Shown in pieces: positions 10,368-23,319 of a DNA stretch of 64,000 nucleotides. The translations under genes and the position numbers were made by a program. Numbering within the stretch: the first letter of the stretch is position 1; each line of letters opens with the position of its first letter. The notes beneath the pieces are model-generated. The model was not told the DNA's origin, did no database searches, and saw nothing but the letters and a program-made list of their open reading frames with translations. This DNA comes from Paragordius varius (lineage: Eukaryota; Nematomorpha): the NCBI GenBank assembly GCA_964247055.1, contig OZ176058.1, positions 4,526,001 through 4,590,000 on the forward strand, written 5' to 3'.

Positions 10368-13300
10368 TTAAATTTTTTGAGCAAATAGTAAGTTTTGAAG
10401 TCTGTCCCGAAGTTCACGTAAATTCGTTTCAACAATGTGAACATCCTCAATCTTATCTGTGCTAACAATCAATTGTTTGAGTGTTCGATTAAGTTGATCA
10501 ATTTGTTCATTAAGTGCTTGAATTTCCTCGATATTTGAATAATCACCGGTTTCAATGTTATCAGGAGAGGTAATATTGGGTATTCGACTACTATTTTCGC
10601 ATTTTGAAACGGTATATAATTTTGCTGTAAAACTATCATCTTTTTTCCTAAGGACCTCAGCATTTTCTTGGGTATTAGAACAGGTTTCATGCACATCATC
10701 ATTGAGTGGAAAAGGGTTTTTAGATTCGCCATTCTTAATCTGAGATTGTTTAGGTGTACTTTTTTGTTGATTACGATCGTTTGATTTAGAAATCTTGTTA
10801 GAAATCGCCGTTGTATTTGAATTTGGTGATATATATTGATGATCTGTAAAAGAATTACTGTTTTCATTTGAAGGGGGCGTAGATACGTTTGGTTTTACTG
10901 TAATATCTGTCCCTCCTTTTAAAGTAGAAATATCATTATGTAGTGTTGATGAATCCGTATTTTTACTGTTTTTTAGATTCAATTCGTGTTTTTTCAAATT
11001 CGTTTTATACATATTTGCATTATTATCATAGAATTTTTCAGAAGAGTAGTCAATCGATTGAGGCAAGGTGTTGTTGATATCAGCTGATACAAACGTTAGA
11101 GTCCCTGGACGAGGGGGCGCATTTAGCGAGCCAATAAAATTTTCGCGCAAAAATTTGGTAGCCATTAACCGGATGCATTTAATCAGCTGGACATATGTTT
11201 TGACCGGAAGTGAACTGGTAACAGCTGGGCTCGTAGGGTCCTTCAATGAAACATGAATGATTTCAGATAATAGGCGACTAAAAAGGAATAAAATTTATAA
11301 AAAAATAGAAATTAAAAATTTAAAAATTATATTATTTTAACTTTATAAAATTTAAATTTTTATACTGTAAAACTAAAAACTTGACCAAAATAGTATGTGG
11401 AATTAATATGTAATATAGTTAAATTAGGGTTTTATAAAATGTATTTATCTTTTATAATTATATAAATTATGTCATTATATATAATTAAATTTTTATACTG
11501 TATGTAATTAAAATTATATATACATATTTAAAACTAAAACAATTGAAATATTTGGATATTTTAATTAAAATATTTAAAAATATATTTAAAATAATTCTAT
11601 TTAAAATATTTTTATAATTTAATATAAAATTATTTTAAACTTAAAATAATTTAAATTATCATTTTAATGATTTACTAATATTGTTATTAAAATTTATATA
11701 TTTAATATAATTAAATTATTCTAGAATAAAAATAATTAAAATATTTATTAAATTTTTACCTGTATTTATCAATGCGTTCGCCTGCTAATAAAATATTTTT
11801 GTACATTTCAAGCGTTTGTTCATAATATTCAAATGGTTTCTGACAAGTTCTGTTTAAATAAAAATATTTTGAATTAAAAAAAATCAAAAAAAATAATATA
11901 AATATATAAGAAATTGAGAAAAAATTTATAAAAGAAATATATTTTTATAAAAATTTTAATTTATTAAAAATATATATAATATAAATACAAATAATAAAAT
12001 CAGTTTATATAAAATTAAAAAAAAATTAAAATATATTTTTATTAATAAAAATTTAAGAAAAATATATAATTTAATATATTTTAAAAAAAATTGGTTAAAA
12101 ATTTAAATGTTAAAAAAACTATATAAATTTCTTAAAATATTTTTTTTAAAAATCTAAATATATAAATTAATATTTGTTTAAATAATTAAAAGAAAAAATT
12201 TCATAAAAAAATATTTTTTTAAAATATTAATTAATATGAATTTAAATATGAGATATTTTTGTAAAAAATTTTAAAATTTTTTATATAAAATTAAAAAAAT
12301 CAGTTTAAATTTATAATTTTAAAATAAAATAATTTTTTAGGAAAATATATTTTAAAATAAATTGTTTAAAAAAAAATAATAATATTATAAGTTTAAATTT
12401 ATAAAATATTTTAATAAATTTTAAAATTATAATATTACAAATTTAAAAAATCTTTATATAAATAAATAAAAAAATTTAATTTAAAATAAATTGTTTAAAA
12501 AATAAAAAAATAACAATACAAATTTAAAAAATCTTTATATAAATTAATAAAAAAATTTATTTTAAAAATAATTTTTTAGAAAAATAAAATATTTGATAAA
12601 TTTAAAATAAAAAAAAATAATTTTTACTTCAAAGTATGCAATCTGGCATTATAGGAGGGAATTTTTTGTTTTGCTTCTTTAATGGAACCAATTAATTTCT
12701 ATAAAATAAAATAATTTAATTTTTTATTAAAAAAAAATAAATTAATTTTTTATAAAAAAAAATAATTAAAATAAATTTTTTTAAAAAAAATATTTAATTT
12801 ATTTAATTAATTAATAAAAATTTGGAAATAAATATTAATTTTTTTATTAAAATAATTTAATTTTTTTAATATAAAAATATATATGAAAATTAAATTATTT
12901 TTTTATAAAAATAATAAGTATTTTTTTTAATAAAAATAAATTAATAATAAAACTTTAAACTAATAATTTATTTAATAAAAATAATTTAATTTTTTTAAAA
13001 AATAAAATTTATAAATATAAAAAAAATAAATTTAACGAAAAAATAATAGATGAAATGTTTATAAAAATAAATTAATATTTTCGAAAAAAATTATTCTTTA
13101 ATAAATAAAAAAAATATTCATGAAAAAAATTGATAATTTAATTTTATACAAATAAGTTAAAAATTTAATTTATAATTATAAATTAATAAAATAATTTTTT
13201 ACAAAATATATAATAAAATAATTATATTAATTAATAATTTAATTTTTTATTAAAAAATACTTAATTTATTTAATAAAAAATTTATTTTTAATATAAAAAT

Positions 13301-16300
13301 ATATAAAATTAATTTATTTTTTTTAAAAAAAATATTAAAAAAAAAAATAATTATTTATAAAAATAAATTAATTTCTATAAAAAAAATAATTTAATTAATT
13401 AATAAAAATGAATAAAAAAAATTAATATTTATTAAAAATAATTTAATATATTTAATAAAAATAATTTAATTTTAATAAAAATAAATTATTTTTAGACAAA
13501 AAAAAATCAATAAAACGAAATTAATAAAATAATTTTATTTTTTTAAATATAAATAAAAATTTATTAATAATAATTTGATTTTTTTAAAATTAAATAAAAT
13601 TAATAAAACGAGGTTTTACGAATTGATTAAATTTATAAATATGAAAATAATTTATAATTATAAATTGATAAAATAATTTTTTATAATAATTTATAAAAAA
13701 TAATAGAAAATAAAACGAAATTTTTATATAAATAAATAATTTTTTAAAAAAACGAAATTTAAAAAATAAAAATAATATGAAAATTAATAAATTATTTTTT
13801 ATGAAATATTTACTGAAAAATTTTTATAAAATAAATTATTTTTATAAAAATTTAAAAAATTTTTAATAATATTTTTTTTCAAAAAAAATATATTTTATAT
13901 AAAAAAACCTCATAAACGAATAGAATACGTGGTCCTATGGCATTATCTTCGGGTTCAAAAACTATATTGGGGCAATCACCTGATTTCCCCAGATCAGCTG
14001 ATTTAGGAATTTATATTTTGTAAAAATTAATTAAATTATTTAAAATATATATTTATCATTTTTCCTTGTAAAATTATCATTATTAATATTTTTGATATTC
14101 AATTTTATATGTATATAGTAAATATTTTATATTATAAATAAAAGAAAATAATATAAAATATTAAAATATAAGTTTCTATCTCATGTTAGATTGAAACAAT
14201 TAAAGAATTAAATAATTAAATTGTTTTCAATAAAACAAATATGACTTTATTATTTAAATATTATTACATATATATATATATATATATATATTAATAAATA
14301 TTTAAAATTTACATTATTTGAATAATTTCATTTTTTCTTTTTAAATAATTTCAATTTTTATTTTAAAAAAAATTATCTCTGGAATTTAAATAATTTACCA
14401 TGTGTTACACTATTTGATGTTGGGCGGCGGAAAGCGCCGGTCAGCTGTTTCTGAATAATGGCGTCACAGTCTGGACATATGCGAGTAAACAGCAGCTGTT
14501 TTTGTGATTGTTTATAAGCGCGTTTTCGTCTGTTACCACCAATTACGGACGACAAAATGGAGGAAAGAGCGGTTGATGTAGACGATTTTTGAGATATTGT
14601 ACTTCCAGGTGATTGGATCAGCTGATAACTTGTCAAACTGTCACTACAGCTGATATTGTCTTGTGAATGCCGTGAGTGTAGATTATTATCTTTTAAAGTA
14701 TATTATCAGAAAGAATAATTAATTTAGGAAAATTGAAATTAAAAAAAAAGTTTAAAAATAATTAATCATATATGGAAATTATATATGGAAATTAATTAAA
14801 AATAAAAAATTTAAATTATATCAAATTTTTTTGTAAAATTATGAATTTCAAATGTTAAAAATTAAAATTAAAAAAAATTTTTTAAACAATTTACGAAAAA
14901 AATTTTATACTAATTGAAATTAAAAAAGAATCAAAATTATTAATATATGGAAATTAATTAAAGAGGTGTGAAATAACATTTTAAATTACATCTATTTTCA
15001 ATCAAAAAAAAGTTTTAAATACTAATTGAAATTAAAAAGTATAAAATAATTAATTAATCATATATAGAAATTAAACATTATAAAAAATTTTGAAATAAAA
15101 TTTAACATTACATCTATTTTCAATCAAAAAAAATTTTTTTTTAAACAATTTAAGAAAAAAAGTTTAAAATACCAATAGAATTAACAAAAGTATAAAAATA
15201 TAAAAATCATATATGAAAATTAAAAGAATATAAATTGAATCAAATTTTTCTTTATTAAATCAAAATTAAATTCCCAATGTTATAGATATTTAAGAAAAAA
15301 GTTTAAATTTTAATTAAAATTAAAAAAGTAAAAATAAGTATTTAATCATATATGGAAATCAAAGATTATAAAATTAAATCAAATTTTTTTATTTGCAAAA
15401 TAAAATTTAATAAAATTATTATTCTAAATCAAAAATTTTTTACAAACACTTTAAAAAAAAAGTATGAAAATAATTAATTATATAAATGGAAATTAAAGAT
15501 TATAAAAATAAATCAAATTTTGCCTTTGTGTAAAATTTATTAAAATTATATCTAAATCAAAGATTTTTTTTAATAAACAATTTAAGAAAAAACGTTTAAA
15601 AATAGTAATTCAAATTAAAAAAAAAGTATAAAAATAATTAATCATATATTTAAATTAATATAATAGGTTTTATTGAGGAAATATAAATTCCATAAGTTAA
15701 AAATTATAATTACATCTATTTTCAATCAAAATTTTTTTTATAAACAATTTAAGAGAAAAAAGTTTAAAAATACTACTTATTTGTGATTCAACACCCGTTA
15801 CAGGCGAACCCAAAAACAGCTGTTGTTGTTTTTGTTTTTGAAAAGTTTGACTAGTGTAGGTATGTGGCGCGGGAAAACAGCTGTTATCAGAGTCCTCAAC
15901 AGCTGTTTCAAGAACAGCTGATGTTTGCTCATCATCAGCTGTTGAAGCAGCAAATAAGTCGTTTGAGGGCGGTGGCGAGACGATGAAGACAGTTTTATTC
16001 AACAAGGATTTAGCAGCTGCAAAGGAAAGGAATCGTGAACAGCTGTTTGCACCGCACAAAATGGCGCCGCACAGTCTGCAATGATGTTTACGACGATGAC
16101 CGGCACGGAATGCCCCGTGACAAAATGGACATACGGACACTAAATCATCTGGTATCCATTCCACCACAGATTTTTCGTATTCTATTAAAAAACGGAATTC
16201 ATAAAAAAATGTTGTAAAATAATTTTGGATTTTTGCAAAATTGTTTCAAATCAGCTGATTTTTCATAAAAATTTATCAATTTTTTTAATATTTTTTCAAA

Positions 16301-19300
16301 TTTATAAATCTTTTTAAATTTTTTATTTTTCAATTTTTTTTGAAATTATATATTTATATATATATATATGTATATATATAATATATCATAAAATACACCT
16401 TTTTTAACAAATTAAAGCTTTCGATTTAAAAACTCAAAACTAACAGCTGTTTAATAAAATGTGTATTTAAATATTTTAAAATTAATTATTTTTATTATTA
16501 CATTTAAAATAACATTTAAAATGTTTCATTTGTGTGAATAGTAAATCGAGTTTCACAAAGTGTATTTAAAATGAAACAAAACAACTGATTTTCGAAAATA
16601 ATTTTAGATAATTAAAAATTTATATTAAAATGTTGTATTTAAACTTTTATTATTTAATTATCTTTAAAAAATATAAAAATGAAAAACAAAACAGCTGTTT
16701 TTCGGAAAATAGTTTTATAAAATTAAAAATTTTTATGAACATATTTTAAAAATGTTTTTAAATCAGCTTTATAAAATAATTTAAAAATTTTATAATATAT
16801 TATTATAAAAATGAAACAAAACTGTTGATTTTTAAGAATAGTTTTATAAATATAATTTTATATTATAAAAATTTGTGTATTTTAACTTTTAAAATATAAA
16901 AATGATACAAAACAGCTGATATTCGGAAATAGTTTTATAAAATTAAAAATTTTATAAACTATTTTAAAAATGATTTAAACTTCTATTTTAAATATCTTTA
17001 AAAATGTAAAAATGAAACAAAACAGCTGATTTTCGAAAATAATTTTAGATAATTCAAAATTTAATATTATAAAAATGTTTTAAACTTCTATTTAAATGAT
17101 CTTTAAAAATATAAAAATGAAAAACAAAACAGCTGATTTTCGAAAATAATTTTATAAAATAAAAATTTTATTTTATATTATTATAAAAATGTTGTATTTA
17201 AACTTCTATTATTTGAATATTTTAAAAAATATAAAAATGAAACAAAACAGCTGATCTTCGGAATTTTTTTTATAAATTAAAATTTTATATTATAAAAATG
17301 TTTTTAAATCAGCTGATTTGAAAATTAAAATATTTTTATCCGTAATATTTTCAAATTTCTCATTATTAACGAATAAATCGAGTTTCACAAAAAGTGTATT
17401 TAAAATGAAACAAAACAGCTGATCTTCGGAATTTTTTTTATAAATTAAAATTTTATATTATAAAAATGTTTTTAAATCAGCTGATTTGAAAATTAAAATA
17501 TTTTTATCCGTAATATTTTCAAATTTCTCATTATTAACGAATAAATCGAGTTTCACAAAAAGTGTATTTAAAATGAAACAAAACAGCTGATCTTCGGAAT
17601 TTTTTTTATAAATTAAAATTTTATATTATAAAAATGTTTTTAAATCAGCTGATTTGAAAATTAAAATATTTTTATCCGTAATATTTTCAAATTTCTCATT
17701 ATTAACGAATAAATCGAGTTTCACAAAAAGTGTATTTAAAATGAAACAAAACAGCTGATCTTCGGAATTTTTTTTATAAATTAAAATTTTATATTATAAA
17801 AATGTTTTTAAATCAGCTGATTTGAAAATTAAAATATTTTTATCCGTAATATTTTCAAATTTCTCATTATTAACGAATAAATCGAGTTTCACAAAAAGTG
17901 TATTTAAAATGAAACAAAACAGCTGATTTTCGAAAATAGTTTTATAAAATTAGAAATTTTATATTATATTTTAAAAATGTTTTAAACTACTATTTTAAAT
18001 ATTATTAAAAAAATATAAAAATAAAAAAAAAACAGCTGATTAAAAATAATTTTAGAAAAAATTTATAATAAAATGTTGTATTTTAACTTTTATTATTAAA
18101 AAAATATAAAAATGAAACAAAACAGCTAATTTTCGAAAATAATTTTAAAAAATTAAAAATTTTCTATTAAATTATCATAAAAATTGTTTCAAATCAGGTG
18201 ATTTGAAAATTAAAATACCTTTTCTATCCGTAATATTTTCAAATTTCTCATTATTAACGAGTAAATCGAGTTTGATCAAAAAATGTATTAAAAATGAAAC
18301 AAAACAGCTGATTTTTGAAAATAATTATATAAAATTAAGAATTTTATAAACATATTTTAAAAATGTTTTAAACTTCTATTATTAAAATATTATTAAAAAA
18401 TATAAAAATGAAACAAAACAGCTGATTTTCGAAGATAATTTTTGAAAATTATAAAAATCAGCTTATTTAAAAATAAAAATTTTTATAAACCTTTTCTATC
18501 TGTAATATTTTCAAATTTCTCATTATTAACGAGTAAATCGAGTTTGACCAAAAGTTTGTTGCATTCATTAAAATAGCCGTCGTATTTATTGGAGCGCGCC
18601 ATTTTGAAAATTTTGGTGTGAGTTCGGTAGACGCCTTTTTTTGTGAAAAAAAATAATTTACAAAAAAAATTCAAAAATTTATTAAATAATAAAAAATTTG
18701 TATTTTTTTTCATTTTGATAATATACTATTTTAAAATATATCATAAAATAATTTATATATTTAAATTTTTTCATTTTAATAATATACTTTTTGAAATTTA
18801 TTAAAAAATAAAAAATTTGTATATTTTTTTCATTTTGATAATATACTTTTTAAAATATATCATAAAAATAATTTATATTTTTTAATATTTATTATATTTT
18901 GGGTTTTTTAAAAAATTATTTAATTTTTATATTAGAATTATTTAATAACATTTTTTTGAATTATTAATCAAAAAATGGCAATTATATGATAATTTTCCTT
19001 TAACAGCTGTTTTTTGTTTTATTAAAAAATATTATTGAATTTTTTAATTTTTAATTTTTTAAATTAAAATTATTCTTGAATTTTTTTGAATTTTACAATT
19101 ATAATTTTTTTATAATTTTCAGAAATTCCAACGTATTTATTCTGAACGCTTTAAAACTAATTAATAATCTTAAAAAAATTAAATATAAAATAAAAAAAGT
19201 CTTAACACAATAGAATTAATGAAATCATATTAAAATATTTATATTTAATTATATTTGAAATAATTCAAACTTGTCTTTAAATTACAAAAATAAATTTTAA

Positions 19301-20917
19301 ATTATTTTCGAGTTTTATCAAAATAAACATCAACCAAAAAACAATATTTTCAAAATATTTTTTAAAATTTAATTATTTTCGAGTTTTATCAAAATAAACA
19401 TCAACCAAAAAACAATATTTTCAAAATATTTTTTAAAATTTATTTATTTTTTATTATTTTTATCTAAAAAAAGAAAAAAAAATATTCACCTAACGGAATA
19501 GAACTCATGCAATCATATGTGAGTTTTCTGTTAACAGCTGATTTTGTATCAAAAGCGCCCCCTTCGCGGTTTGTGCCATCTGTGTTTTCAATTATCGCAC
19601 GTTTTGCTTTGTTCATTACATCTGATGGAAAATAAAATTAATTTTAAAAAAATTATTTAAAAAATTACAAAAAAATCTATATAATATTAATTAATTAATT
19701 TTATTTACTTATTTTATTACAAAAAATAATTATTTTTTAATTAATTAGTATATTTAGAAAATATAACTTAAAAATATTTATGTTAGATTAATAAAAATTT
19801 TCAAAATTAATTTCTGTACATTTTTTTTATTAATAAAAAAAATATAAAATTAAATTAAATTTTTATAAAAAAAAATAAAAATAAATTAAAGTTTATAAAT
19901 ATTTTTATTTTGATTTATAATATATTTAGAAAAAATATCCTAAAAAATGTTAAATTACAAGAAATGTTAAAAATAATTTTTTTTAAGAAAAAAATTTATA
20001 TTTTAGCTAATTAATTAAAATAATTTTAAATTAATTAAACTATATTTAGAAAAAATATCTTAAAAAATAGTGAAAACAATTTAAAAAATTAATACATAAT
20101 TAATTATAATTTAATTATTTAAAAAATTTAAATATTATTATTATTATTTAATTTGAAATATTTATTTTATATATTTTATTGAATATTCCGATAATAAAAA
20201 ATGTTATCGAAAATTTTATAAATATATATTTGTTTTAATACAAAAATTATTAATTATAATTTTGATTAACGTTTTTTACAAAAAATAGGATATATGATTA
20301 TTTAATATTAAAATAGTATTTATATATTTCATCAAATAATTAAATTATATTAATTTAAATTTTAGAAATAATAAAAAGATTTATTTTTATATTTTAGTTT
20401 TAAAAAAAATTGTTTGGAATTTATAATTTTATAATTTTGCAAATAAAATATTTTGATTATGCATTCTAACCCCAAAAATATAAAAGTGTTTTCAAATTAT
20501 TTATTTAATAAAAATACAATATTTCAAGATATTTCTATAATTTATAACAACATATTCAAATGTAGCTAAAAATTCACTTAAAACCATAAATTAAAAATTA
20601 ACTTTAGATATAATTGGACAAAAAATTAAAAGATTAGTTATTTATAACCAAATTTAGGCTTAAGTGAATACAATATAAAAACGTGTTAAATTTTAAAACT
20701 TTAAAACTTAAAACAAATGTTTTTTGAAAGTTTAAAAACAAAAACCTTTAAAAGATTGTATAAAATCTTTTTCGTCTGCATGTCTTTCCTCAAAATGTGA
20801 TTGCAAATTAAAAACATCGCCAAGATCTGAAAAACAGATGGGACATAAAAAGCCTTCATGAATAACGCCTGAACTGTTTTCTGAGGTGGGTGGACTGTTA
20901 TTAATATATTCACTCAT
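10368..20917 (-). CDS. RBSN: rabenosyn-5, endosomal Rab effector, 9 exons
   Basis: Rab4/Rab5 effector of early endosomes that works with the SNARE regulator VPS45 and EHD proteins in fusion and recycling. Exons: 20917-20746, 19621-19490, 18634-18491, 16181-15777, 14689-14399, 13979-13909 (or from 13997), 12698-12628, 11849-11760, 11277-10368; 2,286 nt, 761 residues, phases consistent. Seen: N-terminal C2H2 finger (C25, C28, H41, H46); FYVE finger starting with W158 and the signature RKHHCR at 180-185; its last CxxC pair (C356, C359) is in the next exon after a ~155-residue Ser/Gln-rich insert; a single NPF motif near residue 646 (EHD binding); and a C-terminal coiled coil, 709-761 (ETNLRELRDRL), equivalent to the Rab5-binding domain. 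The human protein is 784 residues. The exon 4 donor is the least certain border: an alternative G|GTGTTG lies 13 nt earlier in the same phase. Confidence 0.9.
11850..13908. other. RBSN introns 6 and 7: near-pure A+T, no feature seen
   Basis: Apart from the 71-nt exon at 12698-12628, these introns consist of short A and T runs with hardly any G or C. No exon-edge copies or elements could be recognised. Intron 8 (11278-11759) and most of introns 1 and 2 (18635-20745) are alike. Confidence 0.7.
14700..15770 (-). repeat. RBSN intron 4: ~7 degenerate tandem units of ~145 bp
   Basis: A word like AAGTTTAAAAATACTAATTG recurs about every 145 bp (near 14895, 15012, 15158, 15300, 15455, 15600, 15770), along with TAATCATATATGGAAATTAA and CATCTATTTTCAATCAAAAA. 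The last unit abuts the exon 4 donor, so the unit begins at the splice site. Confidence 0.75.
16182..18490 (-). repeat. RBSN intron 3: reiterated units with exon 3 end copies
   Basis: The intron is built of degenerate ~110-170-bp units, each with AACAGCTGAT followed by A+T tracts. Between 17248 and 17919 four copies have a strict 168-bp period. Those units, a copy at about 18218-18290 and a stub near 16541 include the RBSN exon 3 end (encoding LVNNEKFENITD). The 18218 copy still has the AAAAG|GTA donor; in the 168-bp units the donor is lost. Confidence 0.88.
19309..19441. repeat. 65-bp tandem duplication in RBSN intron 2
   Basis: TTTTCGAGTTTTATCAAAAT and the following ~45 bp occur twice in direct succession, nearly identical. 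No exon sequence is included. Confidence 0.85.
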
Positions 20918-20921
20918 TCAT
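20910..20921 (-). promoter_or_regulatory. three-codon uORF overlapping the RBSN start
   Basis: An ATG four bases before the chosen RBSN start reads ATG AAT GAG TGA, and its frame overlaps the real start codon. The main ATG at 20917 is preferred because its frame leads straight into the C2H2 finger. Confidence 0.4.
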
Positions 20922-21410
20922 TGAACAGCTTGTAATTTAAATTTGTCTTTTAAGTTTTTCATCATAAAATGCACATTTGTTCGATTCTATATAAACACAT
21001 TTATTTTAAAAAATCTATTTTTTAAAATTGGATAAAGCTATCATAAATATTTAAAGATTACTAAATATAGTGATGAAAAGCAGCAAAACTATTGAATCTT
21101 TATGTTTAAAATTATATCATACATGTATTTATAGTAGTTAATTTACAATTCTATATTTATTTATATTTAAATTACAAGGTATTTTTAAAATAATTTATAA
21201 AGATTTCTAATTAATGCCTTATATTTATTTATATTAGTTACTATCAAGATATATTTGTTTTAACTCCATCTTCTTTAACCAATCCATTTTATGTTTTATA
21301 ATTGGAAGCTTTTTAGGCATATGTGCAATGGTGTATTTGCCAATTCTATAGACTTATCTTTACTTATTATATGTAAACAAATTAATATTTAGATACAACA
21401 CGTTCATTTT

Positions 21411-21917
21411 AGCTTCGACTCACATTGGGGTCGTTGAATACCCCAGGCCTCTTTATAAATAATTATTTTATATAATATGGAATAAATTGAAACCATGAGT
21501 TTGCGCATGTATAGCATAAATAATCATTAAAAAACACTCAATATTAGGTAATCAGAGGTAAAACCTAAAATAATGAAATTTAACATGATATGTGAGCATT
21601 AGATAATAAGATAAATGCAAAATATACAACTTTTTCTGTTTACATAAATGTTGAATGTCATTATATTATAAAGTAAACCTAATAGCCCTAAAATCAAATA
21701 AACGCGGTATTTTGCAAAAATATTTTCAAAAAAATGGTTTATAGTCATACGAATTTTTTCAAAACTAAATTTTATTCACATTTTTATTTTATTTCTATGA
21801 ATTTTATTAGAATAGAAGCATAAATTTGAATTGTAACCGTTTCTTTCATTAATTTATTATAAATCACAACTGAATAATTATCTGGGGTATATGGATATCT
21901 CAATATGAATCGTATTG
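21411..21917. mobile_element. family-C MITE-like element
   Basis: ~500 bp, bounded by CTTCGACTCACATTGGGG and, inverted, CAATATGAATCG. Shared with copies at 51740 and 52742, including an inner block GAAGCATAAATT.. CCGTTTCTTTCA. No coding frame. Confidence 0.65.
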
Positions 21918-22907
21918 ATAAACCAGGGATCTCTAACACGCTGCCTGAGAAAAATATAAATGTGGTAAAATCTTAAAATCGATATTCCTTAAAAAAAATA
22001 ATTATGTTCATTTAATTGTCAAAAATTAAAAAAAATGATATCGTGTTAAGATCTTGCAATCTTATATTCAAAACTAATATATTATTATTTATGAATGCCC
22101 ATATAAATGTAATATCGATTGCGTCCTGTCGTATTATTTAAGTCGAAAATACGACCAGCAAAGCCATTTATATTGGACAACCCATACATACTATGGATAC
22201 ACCTTTTCTATATTAATAATTTAATCATATTCTTTTAAGGGTTGCGTTTGGCAGAATGTAAAACATACAAAACTAATAATAATATAAGATGAAATATATT
22301 TATCTTAAATGAAGATTATTTAGAGGCTAAACAAATAAGAAACCGAAATATTAAAAAAACAACCATACGTTAGGAAATCTTGATTTTTCCTGCATCTATT
22401 TTAAATTTAATAATAGTTAATTACCACAATTTATATTTACCATTTCACAACACAAAAAATGGACGAATATATTGCTACATTATAATCCCTCTCATTTTTA
22501 GCTTTTGTTTCTAAATTCTACCAAGATTGCATTATTAGAACAGTGGGTGGTATTTACCAAAAAAAAATTTAAGCATTGCAGAAAAATTTATTTTGTCTCA
22601 AAAGCCGCGCACCATACCATAGCGATAAAATTTTTATAATTACTTGTCCCATTTCTCTAGATGTTTGTATATATCTAAAAAAAAATAAAATTTGAAACTT
22701 TATGATCCATTTCCATAGATGTTTGTTTATATGCAAAAGAACATTAAATTTTTATAAATTAACTCGGACCCATATAATAAAGAACAAACAGGGCGGTTTT
22801 TTAGTATTACTAGTTGTTTTAGAACAGTAGTGTTTCCAACAAAGAGGAATTTTGCATGCCGCATTTTTGAATCTAATTTATGCCAAAAAGGCAAAGTTGG
22901 ATATATA

Positions 22908-23192
22908 CAATAAAAAGTGAAATTATACTATGTACAAAACGTTAAAATATAAAGACAATTATTTTTATACAAAAGACAACGATACTCTTTAAAACCTTAT
23001 TTTTCCTAATATAAGCTATTTAGCTACAATTGTAGATTATAGAATTGATTGTGTTAGTAATATATATATCTTTTTCATACTTTGCCATTTAAAACAATGA
23101 GTTATATTGATATAAATCAAGATGGGGTTTTCTAGGAAGAATATTTGTCTTTATAATTTTACGTTTTTACCGTATAATTTCAGTTTTAACTG
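22908..23192. mobile_element. family-A MITE in the RBSN/SLC35A intergenic region
   Basis: CAATAAAAAGTGAAATTATA to TTTTAACTG with TA at both sides. The hammerhead ribozyme begins 14 bp beyond its right end. A more decayed A arm is visible at about 22330-22400. Confidence 0.78.
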
Positions 23193-23205
23193 TATATACG
23201 AAATC

Positions 23206-23319
23206 GATATGTGAAAACCAACCCCAAGTCAAATCAAATAGTTGTGTCGTACTGATGAGTGCTAACAAGCACGAAACTAGTCTGCGATTACTATTGACGA
23301 CGAAAGAGTTTCACATATC
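23206..23319 (+). ncRNA. type I hammerhead ribozyme, complete core
   Basis: Self-cleaving RNA motif. Core CTGATGA at 23252-23258; stem II GTGCT (23259-23263) with AGCAC (23268-23272) closed by AACA; GAAA at 23273-23276; very short stem III A-CTAG-T; cleavage triplet GTC ending at 23282. Stem I pairs GTCGTA (23246-23251) with TGCGAT (23283-23288) using two G-U wobbles, then after a small internal loop AATAGT (23237-23242) with ACTATT (23290-23295). An 11-bp perfect outer inverted repeat, GATATGTGAAA (23206) and TTTCACATATC (23309), encloses it. All invariant core bases (C3-A9, G12-A14, A15.1, U16.1, C17) are present. Type I hammerheads with tiny stem III are known from animal satellites and small retroelements and tend to act as dimers. 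It starts 14 nt after the end of a family-A MITE. Activity is inferred, not shown. Confidence 0.85.
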
